From Psychroserpens sp. SPM9 (lineage in GTDB: Bacteria > Bacteroidota > Bacteroidia > Flavobacteriales > Flavobacteriaceae), in NCBI RefSeq assembly GCF_025153525.1, contig NZ_JANZNR010000002.1:1-64000 (forward strand): a DNA stretch of 64,000 bases, given 5' to 3'. How positions within the stretch are numbered: position 1 is the first letter of the stretch; each line of letters opens with the position of its first letter. Below the pieces are notes generated by a model, which was given only the letters and a program-made list of their open reading frames with translations, was not told the origin of the DNA and made no database searches. A program made the translations under genes and the position numbers. Positions 1-10,900 of this stretch are shown piece by piece.

Positions 1-1395
1 TATTGGTGCCTGCTCTACAACTAATTCTAAAGTCGTAGTATCATAACATCCCGTGTTGATATCCTGAACACGTACAATGACGATTTGGCCATTAGAGGTA
101 TTAGTATACGGAATTGGTAATGGGTTTGTATTTGAATCTGCATCACCCTGAGTTAAATGATAACTCACCGAATAATCCGGATTGTTTCCTGTAACCTCTA
201 CGTTTTTTAAACTTAAATCAATACTGGTAATGCCATCTGGAGTAGCGTCATCACAAACTTCTAAGGCCGTTGGAACAACTAGAGCTGGTAATGGATTGAC
301 TATGAGTTGGAAACTACCAACATTGGTACAATTTGTTGTGGTGTTAGTTATATTAACAAATATGGTTTGTGGGTTACTTGTATTATTGTAAAGGTTTAAT
401 AATGAATTGGTCCCATTTTCGGCATCTGCTTGGGTTTCGTGATAGGATACAGTGACACCTGTTTGTCCATTTATAGCTTCGATATCTCTGGTTGATAAAT
501 CAAAGGTTTCTATGTCGTCACCTGAATTATTATAATCACACAATTCATAATTAGAAATTGTACCAACAGCCGGAATAGGGTGAACCAATAAAACCAATTC
601 AACAGTATCATAGCAGTCTGAATCATCAGCCTCTAATCGCACAAAAAGTGTTTGTGTATTAGGAGAGATATTACTGTAAGGACTTGATTGAGCGTTTACA
701 CCATTATCAGCATCAGCTTGAGTTTCATGATAGGTTACGGTCATATTAGTTTGCCCGTTTAATATTTCAGCATCACGAGATGTTAAATCGAACATCGCAA
801 AACCATCATTATCGTCATCACAAACTTCAATTGCTGTTGGGGTTACCGGAACCGGAACAGGTGTAACAATTAAATCTAAAGTTGTGGTATTATAACAACC
901 AGAATCAGTATTAGCTTCAACACGAATATACACTGTTTGGTTGTTGGCTAAAGCATTTGTATACGGAATTGGTAATGGATTAACACCATTATCAGCATCG
1001 CCCTGAGAGAAATGATACGTCACGGTAACAGTAGATGCATCAAGAGCGCCAATAGCTTCGGCGTTTCTATCGCTTAGCATAAACGATGCAATACCGTCAT
1101 TATTATCATCACATTCGTTGATTGGAGTTACAGCTGTATTGATGGTAAGATCAGTAAAAACCAGATCGAATGACGTTAAATCAAAACATTCCTGGGTGTT
1201 TTCGGCAATACGTACATGAATAGTTTGCGGGTTTGACACATTGGTATACGGACTAAGCAATGGATTAACATTGTCTATGGCATCTTGTTCTGTTAAGTGA
1301 TAAGAAATAATATAATCTGCTGGATCCTGAGTTCCTAAAATAGCATCGTCATTATCTGTTAACGTAAAATCGCCTACACCTGAAAAACTACAAAT
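1..1395 (-). repeat. Five tandem protein repeats inside the adhesin-like gene
   Basis: Five coding repeats of about 285 bp (cysteine codons near 1390, 1115, 824, 541 and 258). Each encodes a CDDxxDG-like start, a VTYHxTQADADNG-like centre, a SPYxN segment and a QTxxVRxE...CYDT end. The DNA copies have diverged, so these are old protein domains rather than recent tandem DNA duplications. The array probably continues beyond the left edge. Confidence 0.8.
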
Positions 1396-3159
1396 TGATA
1401 AATCTGGAGGTGTATTTGCTTCAGCATTAGGTTTAAATTCAACAAAAACAGAATCGGAAGCTTGGCATGACCCTGAGAATACAACATCCACAGAATAAAC
1501 ACCTTCTTCAGTAACATTTAGAGTAGATCCTGTTTCTCCTGGAATCACAGTTCCGTCGAGATACCATACATGATTTGCAGCTGGTGCTTGAGTATCTAAA
1601 ACAATAGTTTCACCACCACACTCTGCTGTTCCTGCAGCAATTGTGATGTCATCTCCTAAATCACCTCCTAAATTAAAACTTCCTGCTTCAATAAAAACAC
1701 CAGAATCTAATGATGTATCTGAAGCATCCGCAATAACGAGTTTAATCGTATAGGTTTCTCCTGGAATCACTGGAGACTGAGCTGTAAAAACAGTTGTTCT
1801 ACCATCAAAACTCATTGGAGGGTCTATATCATTTGGATCTCCATCTAAGTCATTATTAGTGTAACCCCCAAAATATTCTTCATTAATGGCAGCACATCCA
1901 GGGTTTTGAGGATGAATATTAGTCACCAAGATTGGAGTCGTCGTTCCTGGTAATACAGCAAGGTTCGTTGTATTATTATTAGAGTCTGTTAATAAAAAAG
2001 CAAAAGCATCAGAAAAGGTACATTCAAAAGTTCCGCCAGTGCTTCCATTATATTCTTCCGAAGCCATTAAAAAATCAAAACTAATACTATCGGCCAAAGG
2101 CACAAAGTCAAATTGTATGATGGTAGCATTATTTGAATTAATACCAACTTCAGCATCTAGTTCGGCATCTCCTGGCCAACCAAATCCACCATCACTCAAA
2201 GCATTATCATTTGGCCCTCTTGCTCGACTTGCATCACCAGACGTTAGTAACAAACCGTCTGTAAATGGGAACAGACTTCCGTCGTTAGCAAAGTACCCAA
2301 TTCCGTTGTCATCGTTAAAATCAGTTCCCGTAGACCATGAAATATTGCTAATCTCAGCACAAGGACTATCAATCAACACATCTAACACCAATTGTTCTAC
2401 GGTATAAGTATCTTGATCTACAACAATATTTTCACCAAGTACAATTACGGTTATTACCCTTCCAAATGAACAACCAATTGGATTAGTATCGGTGACGGTG
2501 AATGTCACTTGATAAGTTCCTGGAGCTGCATATGTATGAGATACAGATTGCCCTAAAGCTGTATTAGTATCACCAAAATTCCATTCGTAAGTAGCGCCTG
2601 TTCCATCTGTAGAAAATGTGGCACTACCATTAAAATCAACCTGTTCTCCAGCATTAACTAAAATGGTGCCCGCCGAATTAGTTTCGGGAGTGGTGCTATC
2701 GATTGTTGGAAAAATATTTTGACAAGGTACTGCACAAATAATATCAGCTTCCCATCCTGTTGTTGCTGTTCCTGCAGCAGCATCGGTTACAAATTGTATG
2801 GTAATACAGCCACTTGGATTTATAGTAGGATCTGAAGCGATTACAGTTCCTGGATTATTTGCACCATTATAAGTACCTATGACTGGAGCAGTTGTATCAT
2901 CTCCATCATAAATAGTCATTACATCAACATTAAGTTGTGTACTAAATGAAAGGAATTCTAAAATAATAAACTCGTCTGCATTTTGTGGACAAATGGTTGT
3001 GACAAGGTTTTCACCATCTGAATAATCGCCACTTGGTCCTCCTGAATCGTAGAATTTATCGGGTGCACATCTGTTAAACGTACCATCCTGCATGTTTAAA
3101 TCCTGCGCTAAGGCATTAAAAGATACTAGTGTCAATAAAAGAATGTAGAGCTTCTTCAT
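1..3159 (-). CDS. Large secreted adhesin-like protein, C-terminus beyond window
   Basis: The reading frame is open from an ATG at 3159 to the window edge (1053 codons seen). It starts with a signal peptide ending near NALAQD. In order I see a CUB-like domain (about residues 25-143), a PKD domain (about 150-240), a choice-of-anchor L domain (about 246-490, with the typical GIGYF and FPF...GLLLTSG signatures), an Ig-like stretch (about 500-575), and five copies of a repeat of about 90 residues starting CDDxxDG. Such proteins in Flavobacteriaceae are usually type IX secreted surface proteins with a C-terminal sorting or SprB-like tail, but that part lies outside the window. Role in adhesion or gliding is inferred. 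It is divergent from the nfu gene. Confidence 0.85.
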   Translation of the reverse strand, partial: MKKLYILLLTLVSFNALAQDLNMQDGTFNRCAPDKFYDSGGPSGDYSDGENLVTTICPQNADEFIILEFLSFSTQLNVDVMTIYDGDDTTAPVIGTYNGANNPGTVIASDPTINPSGCITIQFVTDAAAGTATTGWEADIICAVPCQNIFPTIDSTTPETNSAGTILVNAGEQVDFNGSATFSTDGTGATYEWNFGDTNTALGQSVSHTYAAPGTYQVTFTVTDTNPIGCSFGRVITVIVLGENIVVDQDTYTVEQLVLDVLIDSPCAEISNISWSTGTDFNDDNGIGYFANDGSLFPFTDGLLLTSGDASRARGPNDNALSDGGFGWPGDAELDAEVGINSNNATIIQFDFVPLADSISFDFLMASEEYNGSTGGTFECTFSDAFAFLLTDSNNNTTNLAVLPGTTTPILVTNIHPQNPGCAAINEEYFGGYTNNDLDGDPNDIDPPMSFDGRTTVFTAQSPVIPGETYTIKLVIADASDTSLDSGVFIEAGSFNLGGDLGDDITIAAGTAECGGETIVLDTQAPAANHVWYLDGTVIPGETGSTLNVTEEGVYSVDVVFSGSCQASDSVFVEFKPNAEANTPPDLSICSFSGVGDFTLTDNDDAILGTQDPADYIISYHLTEQDAIDNVNPLLSPYTNVSNPQTIHVRIAENTQECFDLTSFDLVFTDLTINTAVTPINECDDNNDGIASFMLSDRNAEAIGALDASTVTVTYHFSQGDADNGVNPLPIPYTNALANNQTVYIRVEANTDSGCYNTTTLDLIVTPVPVPVTPTAIEVCDDDNDGFAMFDLTSRDAEILNGQTNMTVTYHETQADADNGVNAQSSPYSNISPNTQTLFVRLEADDSDCYDTVELVLLVHPIPAVGTISNYELCDYNNSGDDIETFDLSTRDIEAINGQTGVTVSYHETQADAENGTNSLLNLYNNTSNPQTIFVNITNTTTNCTNVGSFQLIVNPLPALVVPTALEVCDDATPDGITSIDLSLKNVEVTGNNPDYSVSYHLTQGDADSNTNPLPIPYTNTSNGQIVIVRVQDINTGCYDTTTLELVVEQAPI

Positions 3160-3487
3160 AGCGTTTAAAATAGTTTTAAACTTATTATTAAACTTACCTT
3201 CTTGAACAAAAATCTATTTAACTAAGGATAATAACCTTATAAGCTTTTATTATTATAAAAAGCAGTTAGAAATTTAGTTATAAGTAGAGGTTTTTTATAA
3301 TAAGTGCGAAATTTAGTAAAAATTAAATAATTACGACTTCTAAATCGTTTTAAAAATAACAGTTTAACACTTAAAACCCCTAGCATGATTTTGCAAAACA
3401 TTTCAGTTTTTGGCTTATTTTATGATGCTTTAAAAATTTTAATAGTTATGAAATTCTTAAAAGATATGTTTTGAGTTTTGAGTTACT
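3160..3487. other. Divergent intergenic region, 3160-3509, AT-rich
   Basis: About 350 bases between the divergent starts of the adhesin-like gene and nfu, very rich in A and T runs. I see no ORF, tRNA or convincing hairpin. It should hold promoters in both directions, but I found a good -7 match only for nfu (3488-3495). Confidence 0.4.
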
Positions 3488-3495
3488 TATTTTTG
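3488..3495 (+). promoter_or_regulatory. Putative -7 promoter element for nfu
   Basis: TATTTTTG matches the Bacteroidota TAnnTTTG -7 consensus. A TTTG at 3470-3473 could be the -33 element, but the 14-base spacer is short. If this promoter is used, transcription starts near 3502, which rules out the in-frame ATG at 3471 and supports the start at 3510. Confidence 0.35.
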
Positions 3496-3509
3496 CAAAA
3501 AGAAATATA

Positions 3510-4409
3510 ATGACATATTCCATCTCAATTATAGAAACTTCAAATCCGACGATTTTAAAATTTGAAGCCGATAGTTTTATTACCAAACATGAAAGTTTTG
3601 AGTTTAACAACATCGATGAGGCTAAATCATCTCCTTTAGCACAACAGCTATTTTATTTACCTTTTGTAAAGAAGGTATATATTTCCAATAATTTTGTTGC
3701 CATTGAACGTTATAATATTGTTGAATGGAAAGATGTTCAGGAAGAGGTGTCTAAACAAATTGAAGACTATTTAAATTCTGGCGGACTCGTTGTAACGTCT
3801 TCAGAAGACAGGAAGAAAGTTCCTGTGACGGTGTATGCCGAAAGCACGCCGAACCCTTCGGTTTTAAAATTTGTAGCGAATAAAAAACTCGTCACTCATT
3901 CACATGAATTTACGTCGATTGATGACACAAAATATGCGCCTTTAGCTGCAGAATTATTCCATTTTCCTTTTGTTAAAAGTGTATTTATTGATGAAAACTT
4001 TGTGTCTATAACCAAGTTTGATATTGCTGAATGGAATGACATTACCATGGAGCTTAGAGAATTTATCAGAATTTATATTGAAAATGGTAAAGACATCATT
4101 AGTGCCAATGCACCAAAACAAGTAGCTAAAACGGAAGCTTATATTGACAGTGAATTTGAGCAAAGAGATGACATTTCAAAAGAAATCATCAATATTTTAG
4201 AAGAATACGTAAAACCCGCAGTAGCGAGTGATGGTGGTAATATTGAATTTCAATCTTATGATGCCCAAGAAAAAAAGGTAAAAGTAATCTTACAAGGCGC
4301 CTGTAGTGGTTGCCCGTCTTCAACATTTACCCTTAAAAACGGTATAGAAAACATGCTTAAGGAAATGCTTAAAGGTCATGTTGAGACGGTTGAGGCTATA
4401 AATGGGTAG
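3510..4409 (+). CDS. nfu: NifU-like / Nfu Fe-S cluster scaffold protein
   Basis: A 299-residue cytosolic protein built of two copies of the Nfu N-terminal domain (about residues 1-95 and 110-200; each has a NPxxLKF motif and an LFxxPFVK motif) followed by a NifU C-terminal domain (about 220-299). The cluster-binding CxxC pair is C265 and C268 in GACSGCPSS. Family proteins hold a [4Fe-4S] cluster and pass it to target enzymes. I chose the ATG at 3510 over 3471 because NPTILKF sits close to the N-terminus in the family and a -7 element overlaps the longer version. The doubled N-terminal domain is usual in Flavobacteriia. Confidence 0.9.
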   Translation: MTYSISIIETSNPTILKFEADSFITKHESFEFNNIDEAKSSPLAQQLFYLPFVKKVYISNNFVAIERYNIVEWKDVQEEVSKQIEDYLNSGGLVVTSSEDRKKVPVTVYAESTPNPSVLKFVANKKLVTHSHEFTSIDDTKYAPLAAELFHFPFVKSVFIDENFVSITKFDIAEWNDITMELREFIRIYIENGKDIISANAPKQVAKTEAYIDSEFEQRDDISKEIINILEEYVKPAVASDGGNIEFQSYDAQEKKVKVILQGACSGCPSSTFTLKNGIENMLKEMLKGHVETVEAING

Positions 4410-4422
4410 TATCACAACAACC

Positions 4423-4923
4423 TTATTTATCAATAATATTTGATTTAGCTTTATTCATTAAATTTTTGTCTAAATATAAATTACCTATTGGATAAGATTT
4501 ATCTTTGGAATAGAACTCTATAAGTATCTCTGAAGCGACTTTGTGTCCTTTGTTAATGGCATTTACTAAATAGGATAATGCTAAATCCCGAGTACTTTCA
4601 TCAACACATGATAAATTATAGTCTATTGAACAGCCATCTATACTAATCAATAATTCAAACGTATCATAAGACGCATTTGTATTATTAAATTTATTTGCCA
4701 TAATCATGGCATAAGGCAAAAAATCAGATTCTACATTATTTAAATAAATTTCTTTTAAAGAATTATAGGATTCTATGTTACCCTTTAAATAAACTTCCTG
4801 CCTTAATTCGTTTAAATTATACATATTCGTTTCACTATCATCGATTACATCTGGCTTTCTTTTGTCACAGCCAGTAATTAATAATATTACAATTAATAAC
4901 AAGCTATGACTTTTTCTTATCAT
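4423..4923 (-). CDS. Small lipoprotein, candidate immunity protein to the RHS protein
   Basis: 166 residues with a lipoprotein signal (hydrophobic stretch from residue 8, lipobox LITGC, lipidated C19). The C-terminal half, around DLALSYLVNAINKGH, reads like a Sel1/TPR-type helical repeat. The ATG at 4923 overlaps the 3' end of the RHS gene by 20 bases, implying translational coupling; a longer ORF from 4962 would bury the lipobox deeper and is less likely. Position directly after the variable toxin-like C-terminus, small size and a predicted periplasm-facing anchor all fit an immunity protein, but this is inference from context; I do not recognise a named immunity family. Confidence 0.75.
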   Translation of the reverse strand: MIRKSHSLLLIVILLITGCDKRKPDVIDDSETNMYNLNELRQEVYLKGNIESYNSLKEIYLNNVESDFLPYAMIMANKFNNTNASYDTFELLISIDGCSIDYNLSCVDESTRDLALSYLVNAINKGHKVASEILIEFYSKDKSYPIGNLYLDKNLMNKAKSNIIDK

Positions 4924-7900
4924 CTTTTTCTTCACTATCAGTTTCAGTTTTCTCGCTACCACCTAATTCTTCTTTAGTAAGTTCTGACTTATCCACAGTA
5001 TGATCATGTTCAACCCATAGACCAAACCACTTTGTTATTACAGGATCAGTACCAGGTGTCCAAGTTGCATCATATACCTCAACTATTTCACCTGCTTTAT
5101 AAACAAACCAATACCCTGGGTTATCTTTATCAATAATATCTTTTCCGTCTTTCCCTTTCTTTTTACCATAAGAACCGCTTAATCCACTAGGACTAAACCA
5201 ACCATATAATGATGGAGCAATAAAGGACACATTAGGGTATGCTTCGGAAATCCTCTTAACAACTGAACTTTTACCTGTTTTCGATGCAATTAAACTTCCT
5301 GTTCTACAAGAATAAATTATAACTGTAAACCCTTTTTTATCTTTATTATTATTCCATTCATCATTATTTTTCATAGCTTTATTAAACGTAATTGGCCCAT
5401 CAATCTTGTTTGTTTTGTTGCCTTTATCATCTACGTTTCTAAAATAATTAGGGGTTCCATGAGCAACTATTTGCAATGTGTTTGGTAGACTAGTAATATT
5501 AGATGCACCACTAATAATTGTATCATCTGTTCCAGGTTTCAACAATACGACATCAACCTGCTTACCATTTGGATCTATATATTTTATTGGATTTTGATAA
5601 GTATAACCATAAACATTTAAGTTTTTACTATTATAAACACCTTGATTATGTTGACCTTCTATGTAGTGCTCAACTTCTTGTATTGGGTTCCATAAGGCAA
5701 TAGGATCAACACTTAACCAAATGCTAGTAGATGGATCATAGTAACGTGCACCATAGTAATATAAATTTGTTTCATCATCTAATTCCTTACCATTAAATTT
5801 ATAAGAATTAATATAATCTTCGGCATAACTATGTTGTTCATACATGGTTTCTCCAAAAGGCAAGTTAATGAAAAACTGGTATGGATTTCCAGACATATCA
5901 GTAAGATAGGTCCCTGTTCCTAAGTGATCAGGATGAAAGAAATACATGCCATAATTTTGTGGTGCTCGGGCTTCATTCTTAGATAAACTATCTGAATGGA
6001 CTTCATAGTCTTTAAAGTTTGGAGTACCTAAATCAGCTTTTTCTAATATCAAACGTAAATCTGAAATTTGTCGCTGTCGAATTTCATCCATTGATACTCT
6101 TGACTCAGAATCATTTCTTTTCCCTGCTAAAGCCAATCGTGGGTTTTCACTATTGAAGATCTCGATATCTTGTTCACCAAGTTTGCTTACAATACGTTGA
6201 GATCCCATAAAATAATGTTTACTATATCTCTGATTAGCATCAATAACTAAATAGGGACTCGCATAGGTGGTATAATTATCAAAGTTTGTACTATTTGTGT
6301 TGACTGGCTGACCATTGTTATACACTTCTTCGAGAGAAGATGACGATTTTAAAGTACGTTCACCTGTGGCATCGTAAATATAATGATGCATTGTTTCTTT
6401 GCCTGCAACGACCCTCAATCTATTACTTTCATCCCAATAAAAACGACGTTCATTGCTATCAAAGTCTAGTTCATTTATCAAATTACCATTTAGGTCATAC
6501 TTAAAGTATTTCGTATTACTAGACCCATTATTGATTTCTATAACTTGATGAGTCCCTTCATTATATTTATAGGTATTTGCATAAGAATTATCTTCATTAG
6601 TACTACCAGACTGAGTATGGGCCTGTTTTTTTACAGTGATTCCATGCGTCGTATTATATTCCATTTTCAATCTATAATCTGCAGTATTATCTTCAAAGCC
6701 TTTAAACCCTCCTTCAGCATCAACAAGTCGGTTTAAATTATCATATGAATATTTATGCATATAGGCGCCTCCTAGTTTATTGTTTGGGTTATAAGCTGAA
6801 TTATTTTCTAAATATTTAATATTACCGATGTTGTCATACTTATATGTATTATTAAACATTACATTATTATCGGCTGTTTTTGAGACCAAATTATCTAATC
6901 GTCTCAGTTCTGGTTGATAAGTATAGGTATTGTTAGTTCCATTACCATATAATATAAATGTTTTTTGTCCAAAATAATCATAATCTACTTGTTTTACATA
7001 CGGATATTCTGAACCTTGATACTCACCAACCACACTGTTAAGATTGCCTCCTAAATCATAACGATAGGCAACTTTTTCTCCATCTGGATAAACCAATTTC
7101 ATCAATCTATTAAAACTATCATACTCGTGATAGGTTTCAAACGTTCTAGTCGGCAAATTAGGAGCCACAATAGTTCGCTTATTATACGTAAGTTCTCCCA
7201 TATTACCATAATCAAATTCCTGAGTACCAGTTGCATCCTGTTGATATATTAATTTCCCTGTTTTATTTCCAGAATCTGGTCCACCATAGCCATATGTGAC
7301 ATCACTGATATTTCCTGAAGCTATTTCAGGAAAGACTATTTTTGTTAATCTATTGAATTCATATTCATACTCTATAAAGTTGCCTGTATTACCTAAATTT
7401 GCAGTTTGATATCTTAATAAGTTTCCTGAAAGATCATAATTATAAAATGAATTCCCATTATCAGGATGTTTTAATGATATTCTTCTTCCTAGTTTATCAT
7501 AAGACATGTATACCTGTATATTTTGATTATCTGTATATGAAATTAATTCTCCAATTGGATTGTAAGAATACTTAGTCCATATATCACCATTTGACCCAAG
7601 GTTATTGACTGAAGTTGTTCTTCCTCTTACATCTCTGTAGGTGTGCGTAACTACATTTTGAGTTCCTTGATCTACAGTTGAAGTCGTTAATTGAGTTAAA
7701 TTTCCGTTAGCGTCATTTTCAATTGCGTATAGAAAATCGCTAGTAAATCCTGCTTGATCTGTCAAGGAAATTGGTCTATCTAATTCGTCAAGTTGAGTTA
7801 AGATATAATAGTTTGATAGAGGATCATCTATTTCATTAACTAAGAAATTAGTCAAACAATTTTTCACTTCTTTTTTAGGATGGTATTGCTTAATGACTCT

Positions 7901-10900
7901 CCCAAAGTCATCATATGTTACCATTCCAGAAACCGACATAAACTCTTTATATTCGGGAGCATTTGGTGTACCTACATTTAGCACGACATCTTTTTTAATT
8001 TGTATAGGTCTAGACAGACCATCTACAATAGTAATAGTCTCTAAAGGATTAGTTGGGTGTAACGCATCATATCTCTTTGTAACAGCTACAGGAACAAAAT
8101 CTTCTTCACTCACGCAACCACTGTAACCATTATTTACTAAATGACTATAAGTTGGCATATATTGAAACCCTACCGTATATGCATTTGAATTTGCAGATTC
8201 TTTGGGTGCTACAATAGACACCAATCTTCCAAAGGAATCATAATTATAATCAATTTTATTACCTGTTATATCTATTGATTTTAGTACTACATCAAATTTG
8301 GAGTCGTAGGTATTTTTTGAACTGTATCCAAATGCATCTAAGGTATTAACAATATATTTATTATATAAATCATCGTAGGTGTATTTATAACTCAGTGACT
8401 GACCATTATAATTTTTTGGATAAGTCATAACAACTAAATTACCATAATCATTATACTCCATTTTAGATTCAGAATAATCAGAGTCATTTAGCCAAGCTCT
8501 AACACTTGTGATATTTCCGGTATTTGAATTTTCAACTTGAGTTGATCTTCTTCTAATTACATTAGAAGTGCCATTATTACCCTTATAAATAATCATCTCT
8601 CGTGGCACGTTTAAAATATTATTATTCAAATCGTGATAGCTTATAGTTGTATGATAATCGTCGTCTTCAATCGCTAAATCACCATGATCAATAAAATTAA
8701 TAACACGTCCATATTCATCATATTGCATATTAACCTTACTTATAATTGAAGACGTAGCAAACTCTTTAAGCTCTGTTAAAGCTTCTGTTAACAATGGAGC
8801 CGCTTGACGTCTTCCTTCAGTACCACCAATATCATAATCTAAATCAACAGGACTATCCAGATCTATAGTTCCATCTGGATTAACCTTGTAAAGTTCATAG
8901 GTGTTTTGCGTAATGGAATAGGTATTGCTTGAACCACCATCTGCTCTTTCCATTCTTGACTCTATTGCCAACCCTTGAAGGAAGTAACTCTTATTGTGAT
9001 ACTTAGAAATAGACGTTCGATATAAGGTCGGATAGTCTGTATCGCCATTAATAAACTCTTTTGTTTTTACAGTTTCGTAGCCATAAAAAGTGCGTTCCCT
9101 TCGGTCATAGTATCCATTATCATATTCAAAATCCATTCTGTAAATATCTTTACCATCTAATGCAATATCTCGCCCATCATCAACAAGAACACTACTCATC
9201 ACCCATTTTGATGTTGGATTATTGTAATCTACACTTTTATTTTTGTAGTCTATGGTAAATAGTCCTCCTAATGGATTAGACACCGTCTTTAATTTGTCTG
9301 TTCTACCTATTTTAGAATAATAAACTTTTAAGTCTCTTCCGTCTTTTTTAACATAATCGGCATAACCATCATTGTTAAAGTCACTAAATTGTCTTTCCGT
9401 TTCAGAGACAGATAAACTTGCACTTCCGCCAGCGCTTCCACCAACCTTAACAAAAATAATTGGCCAATAAAATGGAGGGAATGGTAATGGACAACAAACA
9501 GACCAACCATAGAAATAACTTAAGCTTCCAGCTAATGATGCGCTCGTTGTTTTTCCATCATCAAACAGACTAACATAACTATTATTTGCATAGGTAAGTG
9601 ATACTGGAGAATTTAAGAACTTATTACCTACGTTAAAATAAACTTTGGCGTTATTACTGTTATTAAAAACCAATAGATCAATTAAGCCATCGCCGTTCAT
9701 ATCTTGAAGCGATATATCGGTATTAGATCCCGTAGAAGAATAGCCTAATGATACAGAAAAAGGCACATTCCCTAGGTTTAAATTAGCAGAAATACTTGCA
9801 CTAGCACTAAGTGAATTTGGGTGTGTTTCTATAGAATTATACAATGCAAAATCATCCTGAGTATTGGAGAATCCACTTCCCGTATTAAGTCTGTATTTAA
9901 ATGTACTACCATTATGTGTAACTCTATCTAAAAGACCATCTCCATTAAGATCAATAAATGAGCTTTTTTCTTTATTCTCTCCGCCCAAATTTGCACTTAG
10001 TCCTATACCTGCATGATACTTAGGATCACCCGTATCAGACTTAGACTCTTTTGCTTTATGACGACCTGCAATAGGATAACTACGTTTTACAGATAGCGAT
10101 GAATTATCACTATCGGTAGAACTTATTGGGTCAATATTATAATTATTCACAGCTGCAGTGTGACCTCCAGTCATATTGGTAGGCTGTGCACTAATAGACG
10201 TTAACAAATCTGGATATCTGTCACCATTAATATCCATGAATCCAGAAATTCTATTACTATAACTCGATTCACTTTCTGAAAATGTCAAGCTGCCAAAACC
10301 TGCCGAATAACTTCTTGCAGAACTCTTATGCACAAGAGTCATTGCGTACATACCTGTACTTTGATCTGCTTCCAGATACGGACTCTCTTCATCATCTGGA
10401 TTTTCAAAAACCTCATCAAATTCACTAAATGTAAAATCGCCATTTTTCACTGAATTTCTAGTCGTGTATTGTTTGTCAGAAAACCCTATCCATTTTTCTT
10501 TCAGAGCATTATCTTCTTCGTACCTAAAAGGCTTCATAGACATTAAAGCGGAAAGATTTGAAAGCGCAGATATATCAACATTGGTAAAAATTGTATTTAC
10601 AAGTGACTCTAAATCTGTATTCTCATCTACGGAACCTTCATCTGGAATATCATATAACTCTTCCAATTGAGCAATTAAACAATCTTCTATATCTTGCTGA
10701 TCAGTATAGGTGTCTGAACAGTAATTAGAATCAACACCTAAAATATCCAAAATATCATCTGATGAATTACTTGAAGGCAAATTAACAATATCTCTATTGA
10801 TAAGTTTTCCAAAAGCATCATTAGGTACAGAATCGTCATCATCTAATTCATCGTTATAAAGGAATTGCCCCCAAGACCTGTTTAGGCTTCCTAAATGTTG

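Noticed and set aside
1-1395. Regularly spaced similar segments that might suggest a CRISPR-like or tandem DNA array
   Set aside because: They are in one open frame and code for diverged protein domains of about 90 residues; no short exact repeats.
2039-2407. A 122-codon plus-strand open frame
   Set aside because: Lies antisense inside the choice-of-anchor L region of the adhesin-like gene, without coding character.
4423-4962. Longer start of the lipoprotein at 4962
   Set aside because: Puts 13 charged residues before the lipoprotein signal and deepens the overlap with the RHS gene; the ATG at 4923 fits better.
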